NCBI GenBank assembly: GCA_030668755.1
Contig: DAOVEW010000091.1
Span: 1-5,897, forward strand
DNA: 5,897 bases
Direction: 5' to 3'
Origin: Bacillota bacterium
Lineage (GTDB): Bacteria > Armatimonadota > Hebobacteria > Hebobacterales > Hebobacteraceae
In this document: piece by piece, positions 1 to 5,897 of the stretch
Layout of the letters: the number at the start of each line of letters is the position of its first letter
How positions within the stretch are numbered: position 1 is the first letter of the stretch
The notes under the pieces: model-generated
The model's input: the letters and a program-made list of their open reading frames with translations, nothing else
Told to the model about the DNA's origin: nothing
The model's database searches: none
Made by a program: the position numbers and the translations under genes

Positions 1-2910
1 TCGTGGGACGTACAGGGCAACTATGCGCACGCCCAACGGTGGTCCCGCACGAGTGCGACACCGCCCCTGCCCGGCTTCTACGAGATAGCCTTCGAGACCG
101 CGGACGGAGGGTCCGTCACCTACACCACCCAGCACCAGACACAACTTCCCCCCGAAGATGTCCCCAGCATCACCCGGCCGCTCAACGGCGCAGTTCTCAC
201 GGATACCCAACCCATCATCTCCTGGCAGAGCGCTGCAGAGTGCTCCCCGTACGACATGCACAGCTGGACAGTCTGGGTCTACGGTCCGCCCGATGAGCAC
301 CTCTCAGCGTTCGACCCCGCGGTTTGGGCCACGTATCACATGCCCCCGGCCCAGCTGAGCATCCGGTTCAACGAAGACGGGACGGCCGCGGTCCCTGAAC
401 TGACCCCCGGCGCGGACTACTATGTCTGCGTCTCTCAAAACTACGAGATTACCAAGGAGCCGGCAACGCAAGGTGAGCCCTACGAGCACTACTCACATGG
501 GCAGTGCCGAGACGCCGACTTCACCATCGCCACCTCCTCCCTCACCAGCTTCGAGGAAGAGCGCTTCCCCTGGGCTGGCTTTGCCGCGGGACCCGATGAG
601 GCGGCCATCTGGCGGGAGGCCTTCACCCCCGAAGGCGCGCATTCCGCCACCTTCGCCGTGGTAGCTGATGTCAGCGGCGAGGCCACCAGCGGCCTCCGCC
701 TCGACCTCCCCGTGGATGGTACCCAGCCCACCGGCTGCAGCCTCCGCTCCTGGGCCTATGTCCCCGAGTGGACCGGAACCAACTCCTCCTGCTTCTTCGG
801 CTTCACCCTCTCCGACGACTACCCGGATTCCACCACCGGCTGGTCCCAGGCCATCGGCTGGGAGGCCATCTCCGCCACCCAAAGCAATCTTCAGCTCGGC
901 GGCTCCTCCCTGCCCCTCTCCTTCGGCCTCCCCGCGGCCGGCTGGCATCTCGTCCGCGTGAACTACCACCGCCCCGCCGACTCCCTCCGCGTCTGGCTCG
1001 ACGGTGTGCTGGTGGCCGACGAAGTGGACATCGGCGCCGCCGGCCAGGCCCCTCACTACGCGGTGCTCGGCGCGCTCGGCCAGAGCGCACCCGCCCAGCA
1101 ATCTATCCGCTTCGACGATGTCTCCATCACCCCCATGCTCGACATCGAGTGGCCCGAGGACACCCACCTCTTCGGCCGCGTAGAGGGATTGGAGCAGGTG
1201 GTGGAGGGCCAGCAGTACAGCTATGAAATCCGCTACGGCAACGGCTACCCCGTCCTCGGAACCGAGCCGCTCACCGAAGAGCTGGCCGACCCGATGTATG
1301 TCGGCATCACCTTACCTCCCGGCTATTCTTATGTCAGCGCCGACCCAGTGCCTGATCGCGTAGTGAATGAGACCGTCGTCTGGGAGCGGCTCACCCCGGC
1401 CTTCGGCCAGCACGGCAGCATCCACCTCGAAGCTCAAGTGCCGGCTGACGTGGCCGCGGCCACCACCGAGACGCTCTATCTCTGGGCCACGGATGATCCC
1501 GGGGCCGCCGCCTCCTCCGATCCCCCCAACCCTCCCAACTGGACCGCGCCCTGTGATGCGACCTGGGGCTGCCCCCAGGACGTGCTGCCGCAGGCCATCT
1601 TCCTCGCCGAGGACGTTCTCCCCGACCTCTGGGTGCGCAAGGACGGCCCCCGGTTCGCCTCCCCAGGCGACAGCGTCAACTACGCCATCACCGTGGGCAA
1701 CCGCGGCCTCGCCCCGGCCACGGAGGTGGAAGTGCGGGACCTGCTGCCGGAACTCCTCAGCGGTGACGATGTGCTCCTGGGGGAGATCGCCCAGCTCGAT
1801 CCCGGCGAGACCTGGCGCGGCGTGATAGGAGAAGAGCTGCGCTGGGGCGTGGCCCATGGCACCTTGCTCCTCAACCGCGCCTATGCCCCCTCCGCTCCGG
1901 CCGAGGTCAACCTCGACAACAACGAGTCACTGTATGAGACCACCGTGCTGGCCGCCCATGACCCGAACCAGATCTCCGTCTCGCCCGAGGGAGAGGTGGC
2001 CCTCGGCGGCACCCTCACCTACACCATCGAGTGCGAGAATACGGGAGCAGGCACCGCCTACGCCGTGTATGCCACCGCGGTACTCCATGCCTCCCTGGAT
2101 GATGACACCTTGGTGCTGCCCGCCGGCCTCGCCTACCTCTCTCTCAGCCGCACCATCGTATGGAATGTGGGCACTTTAGGCCCCGACGCAGGCGCCAGCA
2201 TCTCCTTCACCATCAACGTCGCGGCCGACGCCCCTGCCGCCGAACCCATCGTCGGACAAGCTGTCATCTACTTCCCGAGCGTGCCTGAGGTGACCCCCAC
2301 CAACATCGTCGTCAACTGGCTCCCCGGTCTCTTCTCCGACGTGCCGCGCGATCATTGGGCCTACGATGAGATCATAGCCTGCGTGGCCGCCGGCGTCGTG
2401 GCCGGCTACCCCGACGGCAGCTACCAGCCCGGGGTCGACGTCACCCGCGCCCAGATGGCGGTCTTCATCGCCCGCGCCATCGCCACCCCCACCGGCGAGG
2501 AGGGCGTGCAGGCCTGGGAGGCCCCCGAGACCCCGACCTTCCCGGATGTTGCGGATTCCTCCTGGTGCTACAAGCACGTAGAGCTGCTCTATGACAAGGG
2601 CATCGTCGAGGGGTATCCCGACGGCCTCTACCGGCCGGCGCCCTGGGTGAGCCGGGACCAGATGGCGGTGTACATGGCGCGTGCCGTGGCCGACCCGCTT
2701 GGCGAAGAGGGACTCGAAGGCTACACCCCGCCGGCCGAGGCGAGCTTCCTAGACGCGGACGCCGAGCACTGGGCCTACAGACACATCGAATACTGCGCCG
2801 AAAACTCAATCGTCGCGGGCTACGCGGACGGCTTCTACCGCCCCTCCAAACTCGTCACCCGCGACCAGATGGCCGTCTACGTGGCGAGGGCATTCGGGCT
2901 GATGAGCTAG
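1..2910 (+). CDS. SLH-anchored multidomain surface protein with DUF11-like modules (5' partial)
   Basis: The frame is open from base 1, so the gene begins upstream; the first ATG in the window (256) lies inside the domain series and is not the start. The visible 969 residues, numbered from base 1, show an Ig/fibronectin-like segment (about 50-180, with a TDTQPIISW strand typical of such modules). A concanavalin/LamG-like region follows (about 200-378, with RVWLDGVLV and ending in IRFDDVSI). Next come three DUF11/CARDB-like beta-sandwiches (about 385-500, 538-650 and 655-770; the second has YAITVGNRG, the third opens at HDPN and contains LTYTIECENTG). Three SLH repeats (777-966) end three residues before the stop. 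SLH domains anchor exported proteins non-covalently to cell-wall or peptidoglycan-linked polymers, so this is probably a structural or adhesive surface protein. No catalytic motif is visible. The signal peptide must lie upstream of the window. Its strongly C-ending codon use differs from the genes downstream. The SLH call is firm; the fold calls for the other modules are less certain. Confidence 0.9.
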   Translation, partial: SWDVQGNYAHAQRWSRTSATPPLPGFYEIAFETADGGSVTYTTQHQTQLPPEDVPSITRPLNGAVLTDTQPIISWQSAAECSPYDMHSWTVWVYGPPDEHLSAFDPAVWATYHMPPAQLSIRFNEDGTAAVPELTPGADYYVCVSQNYEITKEPATQGEPYEHYSHGQCRDADFTIATSSLTSFEEERFPWAGFAAGPDEAAIWREAFTPEGAHSATFAVVADVSGEATSGLRLDLPVDGTQPTGCSLRSWAYVPEWTGTNSSCFFGFTLSDDYPDSTTGWSQAIGWEAISATQSNLQLGGSSLPLSFGLPAAGWHLVRVNYHRPADSLRVWLDGVLVADEVDIGAAGQAPHYAVLGALGQSAPAQQSIRFDDVSITPMLDIEWPEDTHLFGRVEGLEQVVEGQQYSYEIRYGNGYPVLGTEPLTEELADPMYVGITLPPGYSYVSADPVPDRVVNETVVWERLTPAFGQHGSIHLEAQVPADVAAATTETLYLWATDDPGAAASSDPPNPPNWTAPCDATWGCPQDVLPQAIFLAEDVLPDLWVRKDGPRFASPGDSVNYAITVGNRGLAPATEVEVRDLLPELLSGDDVLLGEIAQLDPGETWRGVIGEELRWGVAHGTLLLNRAYAPSAPAEVNLDNNESLYETTVLAAHDPNQISVSPEGEVALGGTLTYTIECENTGAGTAYAVYATAVLHASLDDDTLVLPAGLAYLSLSRTIVWNVGTLGPDAGASISFTINVAADAPAAEPIVGQAVIYFPSVPEVTPTNIVVNWLPGLFSDVPRDHWAYDEIIACVAAGVVAGYPDGSYQPGVDVTRAQMAVFIARAIATPTGEEGVQAWEAPETPTFPDVADSSWCYKHVELLYDKGIVEGYPDGLYRPAPWVSRDQMAVYMARAVADPLGEEGLEGYTPPAEASFLDADAEHWAYRHIEYCAENSIVAGYADGFYRPSKLVTRDQMAVYVARAFGLMS
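2329..2898 (+). repeat. Three tandem SLH repeats (protein level, inside the first CDS)
   Basis: The three units start at FSDVPRDHWAY, FPDVADSSWCY and FLDADAEHWAY. Each continues through a G[YP].DG..[YR]P-type turn to a TR-type motif followed by QMAV[FY][IMV]ARA. The TR-type motifs sit at residues 815-818 (TRAQ), 884-887 (SRDQ) and 953-956 (TRDQ), an exact spacing of 69 residues (207 bases). The two linkers are also related (PTGEEG and PLGEEG), so the repeat unit includes the linker and probably arose by duplication. The usual SLH motif is TRAE; here the fourth position is Gln in all three copies. Three SLH units is the normal number for a functional anchor. Confidence 0.92.
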
Positions 2911-2941
2911 CACGGTTTCGACCATCTTAGAGGCCACAGAG

Positions 2942-2967
2942 GCGGGCAGGGCCAAGGCCCTGCCCGC
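2942..2967 (+). terminator. GC-rich hairpin, likely transcript end of the SLH gene
   Basis: Two perfect 12-base arms (GCGGGCAGGGCC and its complement) are separated by only AA, giving a very stable stem starting 31 bases after the stop codon. No T-run follows, so it is not a textbook intrinsic terminator. Its position between a stop codon and a promoter supports a termination or 3'-end-protecting role. The palindrome would fold similarly on either strand, but no gene on the other strand needs it. Confidence 0.6.
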
Positions 2968-2988
2968 AGCGCGTCACGCTCCTACATG

Positions 2989-3018
2989 TTGACAGTGCTC
3001 GCCGGCCGCGGTTATCAT
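2989..3018 (+). promoter_or_regulatory. Sigma-70-type promoter for the methyltransferase/ABC transporter operon
   Basis: A perfect -35 box TTGACA (2989-2994) is followed, after an 18-base spacer, by TATCAT (3013-3018), which matches the TATAAT consensus at five of six positions. Such an AT-containing pair stands out in this GC-rich sequence and sits just after the hairpin that ends the preceding gene. Transcription would be expected to start about 6-9 bases past the -10 box, at roughly 3024-3027, which coincides with the ATG of the next gene. No operator-like inverted repeat was seen overlapping it. Confidence 0.62.
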
Positions 3019-3026
3019 CGGCGGCG

Positions 3027-3647
3027 ATGACAGCGGGAGGGAGCTCCGGAGGGATTCCCAGTAGACCCGGATGGCTGCACTCTGGCGCGGTCGCGCGCAT
3101 CCAGGCGTGGGCGACGCGGCTGCGCTTCGTGTTGGCCGTTCCGGCGGCGGCTGCGATCGTGATCTTCACCGACCGGGGACCGATGTGGCCGGGCGTCGCG
3201 GCGGCCCTGGCCGGGGAGTCGCTTCAGATCTGGGCCTCCGCCCATTTGCACAAGAACGTCGGCATCGCCAAGTCGGGCCCGTACGCGTGGGCGCGCAACC
3301 CCATGTACCTGGGGCGGTTCTTCGTGGGGCTGGGACTTGTCCTGCTCACGTGGCGTTGGTTCTTCATCATTCCGTACATCGTGGGCTTCTGGGTGTACGC
3401 GCACGCGCGGGTATCGGGCGAGGAGGCGCGGCTGCAGGAGCGCTTCGGCGAAGAGTACGGAGAGTACCGCCGCAGCGTCGGGCGCTGGATCCCTTTCCCG
3501 CCGAAAGTTCGCTTCTCCAATGCGCGCTGGTCGTGGGACGCGGTACGGCGTAATCACCAACTCCGGATCACTGCCACGGTCATAGCGATCATCGTGCTAC
3601 TGAAGGTGCGGCTGGAGCTGTGGGGTAGCCTCTGGCCGGGCCGATGA
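3027..3647 (+). CDS. ICMT/PEMT-family membrane methyltransferase (first paralogue)
   Basis: This 206-residue integral membrane protein belongs to the isoprenylcysteine carboxyl methyltransferase / phospholipid methyltransferase superfamily, SAM-dependent enzymes that methylate lipid-like substrates inside the membrane. The SAM-binding signature is present: GPYAWARNPMYLG (84-96), then a long hydrophobic hairpin (about 97-125), then the acidic pair EE (132-133) with ERFGEEYGEYRR (138-149). Asn replaces the commoner His in the R-[HN]-P-x-Y motif. Hydrophobic segments lie near 32-48, 53-70, 97-125 and 179-195. A C-terminal tail (about 168-195) is shared with the next gene's product. ATG 3027 is the only in-frame ATG before residue 53. 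No Shine-Dalgarno precedes it and the promoter -10 box ends eight bases upstream, so translation may be leaderless. Later non-ATG starts would cut into the first helix. The substrate cannot be told from sequence; bacteria are not expected to carry prenylated CaaX proteins, so the ICMT name should not be taken literally. Confidence 0.85.
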   Translation: MTAGGSSGGIPSRPGWLHSGAVARIQAWATRLRFVLAVPAAAAIVIFTDRGPMWPGVAAALAGESLQIWASAHLHKNVGIAKSGPYAWARNPMYLGRFFVGLGLVLLTWRWFFIIPYIVGFWVYAHARVSGEEARLQERFGEEYGEYRRSVGRWIPFPPKVRFSNARWSWDAVRRNHQLRITATVIAIIVLLKVRLELWGSLWPGR

Positions 3648-3664
3648 CGACGCCGAGAAAGGGC

Positions 3665-3672
3665 AGGGAGGA
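3665..3672 (+). promoter_or_regulatory. Shine-Dalgarno fixing the GTG start at 3679
   Basis: AGGGAGGA lies six bases upstream of GTG 3679. The frame is closed by a TGA at 3601-3603, and no ATG, GTG or TTG occurs in frame between that stop and 3679, so this ribosome site settles the non-ATG start. Confidence 0.75.
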
Positions 3673-3678
3673 ACGCGC

Positions 3679-4215
3679 GTGGCGGCTGCCGCGAAGCTGA
3701 GACGAATTCACGGTCACGTCCTGCTGGCAGCGCTGGGAATCGTCCTGGCCCGGCCGACGCTGGCGACGAACCTGCTCGGCGGTCTCATCGTACTGATGGG
3801 CCTCGCGCTCCGCGTGTGGACGGCCGGATTTCTGGAGAAGGGCGGCCTTCTCTGCGCAGATGGACCCTACCGACATGTGCGCCATCCGCTCTACCTGGGG
3901 AGCCTCGTCGCCGCGATCGGGTTCTGCGTGATGATGAAGGTCCTGTGGGGCTGGGGCATAGTCCTGCCGCTCTTCCTCGTCCTCTACGCGGCACAGGTGG
4001 TCGCAGAGGAGCAACTGCTGCGGCGGGAGTACGGCGAGGCTCACGCTGACTTCGCGCGCCGCGTTCCCTTGCTTGTGCCCCAACTGCGCGCCGCTCCCGG
4101 CGGCGAGGGACGTTCGTGGACCTGGGAACGCGTCTCGGTCAACCGCGAGCACTATCACGTCCTCATCACGCTGCTGCTGCTCGCGGGATTCTACGTGAAG
4201 GCGGCGCTGAGGTGA
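3679..4215 (+). CDS. ICMT/PEMT-family membrane methyltransferase (second paralogue)
   Basis: This 178-residue membrane protein is of the same superfamily as the preceding gene and shares its order of motifs, so the pair probably arose by duplication. The core signature is GPYRHVRHPLYLG (62-74), with the canonical His that the first copy lacks. A hydrophobic hairpin follows (about 75-107), then EE (110-111) and RREYGEAHADFARRVP (115-130). Other hydrophobic segments are at about 13-26, 31-48 and 160-175. The C-terminal tail (about 147-177) carries SWTWERVSVNRE and a final helix ending in VKAAL, matching SWDAVRRNHQ...LLKVRL in the neighbour. The start is GTG, supported by a strong Shine-Dalgarno. 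It begins 31 bases after the first copy and ends seven bases before the binding-protein gene, so co-transcription is very likely. Family membership is well supported; substrate and physiological role are unknown. The two proteins might act as a heteromer or on successive methylations, but nothing in the sequence shows this. Confidence 0.87.
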   Translation: MAAAAKLRRIHGHVLLAALGIVLARPTLATNLLGGLIVLMGLALRVWTAGFLEKGGLLCADGPYRHVRHPLYLGSLVAAIGFCVMMKVLWGWGIVLPLFLVLYAAQVVAEEQLLRREYGEAHADFARRVPLLVPQLRAAPGGEGRSWTWERVSVNREHYHVLITLLLLAGFYVKAALR

Positions 4216-4216
4216 G
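4209..4216 (+). promoter_or_regulatory. Shine-Dalgarno of the binding-protein gene, overlapping the upstream stop
   Basis: GAGGTGAG lies six bases upstream of ATG 4223 and contains the TGA stop (4213-4215) of the preceding methyltransferase. Ribosomes ending that gene would sit on this site, which suggests translational coupling between the methyltransferase and the transporter genes. Confidence 0.65.
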
Positions 4217-4222
4217 TCGGCG

Positions 4223-5503
4223 ATGAGCTGGCGAGGCATCTCGCTGTTGGCGCTCTTGACGGCGGCCGCGCTTCTGTGCGGCTGCGCGCACAGGGATGGC
4301 AAGATCGAGCTGGAGCTGTGGATCGCGGACTTCAACCAGGACACTCGCGGCCTCATTGACGACGAGCTCGTGCCGCGGTTCGAGGCGGCCCACCCGGGCG
4401 TGAAGGTGAACACGCAGTACATCTCGTGGGCCCATCTCGATGAGAAGCTTACGATCAGCTTCGCCGGCGGCGTGGCGCCCGACGTGTTCCAGGTCGGTGC
4501 CGAATACGTCGGCGGGATGGCCTACCGCGGCATGGCCGAGCCGCTGGACGACTACATCGCCCAGTGGGGGCAAGCGGACGACTACTTCCCGGCCTCGTGG
4601 AACACGTGCATGTACCGAGGGACGGTCTACGGCCTCCCCTACCTCTCCGCCCCTCGCGTCTTGGTCTACCGGAAGGACCTACTGCGGCAGGCGGGCTGCG
4701 ACCGGCCGCCGCAGAGCTGGGAGGAGCTGGCCGACGCGGCGGAGCGGATGACGGTGAGGCGAGGCCCGGTCATTGACCTGGCCGGGATGAACCTGCCGGT
4801 GAGCTGGCAGGTCTACGTGCAGTTCCTGTGGGAGAACGGCGGACAGATCTTCACCGAGGACGGCGCGCGGTCGCTGTTGGACAGCCCCGAGGCGGTGGAG
4901 GCGCTGCAGTTCTACGTTGACCTCTACAACAAGTACGAGGTGTGTCCGACCGCGGGGATGCCCGTGGCCGGGGGCGCGATCCCGGTCTTCGCCTCCAAGC
5001 GCGCGGCGATGGAGATCAACAACCAGTTCGGCGTCTACAACGTCAAGAAGTACGCGCCGGAGATGCTGGACGACGTGGGGATCGCCGTACCGCCGGGGCG
5101 GAAGGAGAAGGTCGTCTCCGTATACACCGACTGGCTCGCCATGTCACCGCAGAGCAGGCACAAGGAACTGGCGTGGGAGTTGATGACGTTCCTGATGGAG
5201 CCGGAGAATCTGGCCGCGTACAATGCGACGCTGTTCTTCATTCCGCCGCGGCGCTCGGCGGCGGACACGGCCCGCTTCATGCACGATAGCCCGCAGCTCC
5301 AGGAGTTCGTATCGCTGATGGAGGAATACGGTCGGTCGCTGCCCGCGATTCCCGAGTGGTTCGAGATCCGGACGGGCCTGCAATCGGCGGTGGAGGCCGC
5401 CGTGTATGAGACGAAGACACCGGCGGAGACCCTGCGCGATTACTCGCGGGAGCTGAACGAACTGCTGGCGGAGCGTGTGGAGGTCGCCGATGCCAGACGA
5501 TAG
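4223..5503 (+). CDS. ABC transporter sugar-binding lipoprotein (family 1 / MalE-like)
   Basis: This 426-residue extracytoplasmic solute-binding protein of the carbohydrate (CUT1) type would capture a sugar or oligosaccharide and deliver it to the adjacent permeases. A lipoprotein signal peptide is visible: a short charged start, hydrophobic residues 6-19, and lipobox LCGC with lipidated Cys21. Family hallmarks are ELWI at 31-34, PRFEAAHPGVKV (51-62), the APDVFQV segment (85-91) and MAEPLDDYI (104-112). They continue with GTVYGLPY (133-140), VYRKDLLRQAG (148-158) before SWEELADAA (165-173), DSPEAVEALQFYVDLY (220-235) and a C-terminal lobe with VYTDWLAMSP (300-309) and ELAWELMTFLM (315-325). 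Length is normal for the family. The Cys at lipobox position -2 is uncommon but compatible with processing. The gene starts seven bases after the second methyltransferase and overlaps the permease gene by 14 bases. The transported sugar cannot be read from the sequence. Confidence 0.93.
   Translation: MSWRGISLLALLTAAALLCGCAHRDGKIELELWIADFNQDTRGLIDDELVPRFEAAHPGVKVNTQYISWAHLDEKLTISFAGGVAPDVFQVGAEYVGGMAYRGMAEPLDDYIAQWGQADDYFPASWNTCMYRGTVYGLPYLSAPRVLVYRKDLLRQAGCDRPPQSWEELADAAERMTVRRGPVIDLAGMNLPVSWQVYVQFLWENGGQIFTEDGARSLLDSPEAVEALQFYVDLYNKYEVCPTAGMPVAGGAIPVFASKRAAMEINNQFGVYNVKKYAPEMLDDVGIAVPPGRKEKVVSVYTDWLAMSPQSRHKELAWELMTFLMEPENLAAYNATLFFIPPRRSAADTARFMHDSPQLQEFVSLMEEYGRSLPAIPEWFEIRTGLQSAVEAAVYETKTPAETLRDYSRELNELLAERVEVADARR
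5479..5484 (+). promoter_or_regulatory. Shine-Dalgarno of the permease gene, inside the binding-protein gene
   Basis: GGAGGT, a near-perfect ribosome site, lies five bases before ATG 5490. It fixes the permease start and its 14-base overlap with the end of the binding-protein gene. Confidence 0.8.
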
Positions 5504-5897
5504 AGGGCCTATCGCGCGAGGGCAGGCCCGGACCGCCTATCTCTTTCTCGCGCCGGGGCTCGCGTTGTTCTTCCTGTTCGTCCTGATACCGGTGATAGCA
5601 GCTTTTTACCTGTCGTTCTGCCGGTACGACATCATCCATCCGCCCACCTGGATCGGCGTCAAGAACTACGCCCGCATCTGGGCGGACATCTCGAAGCAGG
5701 GGATCTTCTACCTGTCGGTGCGCAACACCGCGCAGTACGCGATCGGTACGATACCTGTGGGAATGGCGCTCGCGCTCGCTCTGGCAATGCTGCTCAACGC
5801 GGGCCTGCGCGGCATCAGCATCTATCGCACAAGCTACTACCTGCCCGTAGTCACCAGCCTGGTGGCCGTCTCGATGGTGTGGATGTGGATGTACGAC
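5490..5897 (+). CDS. Sugar ABC transporter permease, MalF/UgpA type (3' partial)
   Basis: The frame starting at ATG 5490 stays open to the end of the window and gives the first 136 residues of an inner-membrane permease of the CUT1 sugar importer family; full members are usually around 290-320 residues. After a short polar cytoplasmic start, AYLFLAPGLALFFLFVLIP (16-34) opens the first helix, as is typical of this family. It is followed by an external loop with WIGVKNYARIW (54-64), VRNTAQYAIGTIPVGMALALAL (77-98) leading into the second helix, LLNAGLRG (101-108), and YRTSYYLPVVTS (112-123) before VAVSMVWMWMYD at the edge. The EAA loop that contacts the ATPase lies beyond the window. It should pair with a MalG-type permease downstream. 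In this family the ATPase is often encoded elsewhere and shared between importers. The call is very secure despite the truncation. Confidence 0.94.
   Translation, partial: MPDDRGPIARGQARTAYLFLAPGLALFFLFVLIPVIAAFYLSFCRYDIIHPPTWIGVKNYARIWADISKQGIFYLSVRNTAQYAIGTIPVGMALALALAMLLNAGLRGISIYRTSYYLPVVTSLVAVSMVWMWMYD
5498..5514 (+). other. Small perfect inverted repeat at the binding-protein stop codon
   Basis: CGATAG (5498-5503) and CTATCG (5509-5514) form a six-base stem with a five-base loop. The left arm ends exactly with the TAG stop of the binding-protein gene, and the whole element lies within codons 3-9 of the permease. It could modulate message stability or the ratio of the two proteins, or may be chance. 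Confidence 0.3.

Noticed and set aside
256..258. ATG at 256 as the start of the first gene
   Set aside because: The same frame is open back to base 1 and encodes a continuous Ig-like segment, so the gene starts outside the window.
493..1167. 224-codon open frame on the minus strand
   Set aside because: It lies opposite the LamG-like region and is Gly/Ala/Glu-rich low-complexity sequence, as expected from C-biased codons on the other strand; no family motif.
3071..3553. 160-codon + strand frame starting at ATG 3071
   Set aside because: It overlaps the first methyltransferase out of frame and is Gly/Arg-rich without motifs; the 3027 frame carries the methyltransferase signature.
3644..3700. 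18-codon mini-ORF whose ATG overlaps the first methyltransferase's stop (ATGA)
   Set aside because: The junction resembles translational coupling, but the frame closes inside the second methyltransferase gene, which has its own strong ribosome site at GTG 3679; no support for a real peptide.
3589..4422. 277-codon open frame on the minus strand
   Set aside because: It runs antisense across the second methyltransferase and the start of the binding protein, both of which have clear family signatures; the antisense product shows none.
1..5897. CRISPR array, tRNA or rRNA, insertion sequence, attachment site, riboswitch
   Set aside because: The window is almost entirely coding; the only non-coding gap (116 bases) is explained by a hairpin and a promoter, and no short direct-repeat array or transposase-like protein was seen.

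Overview
This GC-rich window carries four protein genes, all on the + strand, in two apparent transcription units. The first gene enters from the left edge and the last leaves at the right edge. A three-repeat S-layer homology (SLH) anchor on a DUF11/LamG-type surface protein, beside a MalE/MalF-like sugar ABC importer, suggests an environmental bacterium with an S-layer-type envelope. The SLH wording (repeated QMAV[FY][IMV]ARA, linkers with a GEEG motif) resembles what I recall from Armatimonadota and similar metagenome lineages. That placement comes from memory of protein style, not from a marker gene, and is tentative.

Region 1 (1-2910) is the C-terminal 969 residues of a large secreted protein. 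In order it shows an Ig/fibronectin-like segment, a concanavalin/LamG-like domain, three DUF11/CARDB-like beta-sandwich modules and three SLH repeats with an exact 69-residue period. Its N-terminus and export signal lie outside the window.

Region 2 (2911-3026) is a 116-base gap. It holds a perfect 12-bp inverted repeat, probably the end of the first transcript, and then a near-consensus sigma-70-type promoter (TTGACA, 18 bases, TATCAT). The -10 box is so close to the next ATG that the first message of the operon may be leaderless.

Region 3 (3027-5897) is a tight operon: two paralogous membrane methyltransferases of the isoprenylcysteine carboxyl methyltransferase (ICMT/PEMT) superfamily, then a lipoprotein sugar-binding protein, then the start of a MalF/UgpA-type permease. 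The gaps are 31 bases, 7 bases and a 14-base overlap, and each downstream gene has a good Shine-Dalgarno. The binding protein and permease form a carbohydrate importer whose second permease presumably follows beyond the window. The role of the two methyltransferases ahead of it is unknown, and this pairing is the most notable point here. There is no sign of a CRISPR array, mobile element, RNA gene or obviously new defence-type system.
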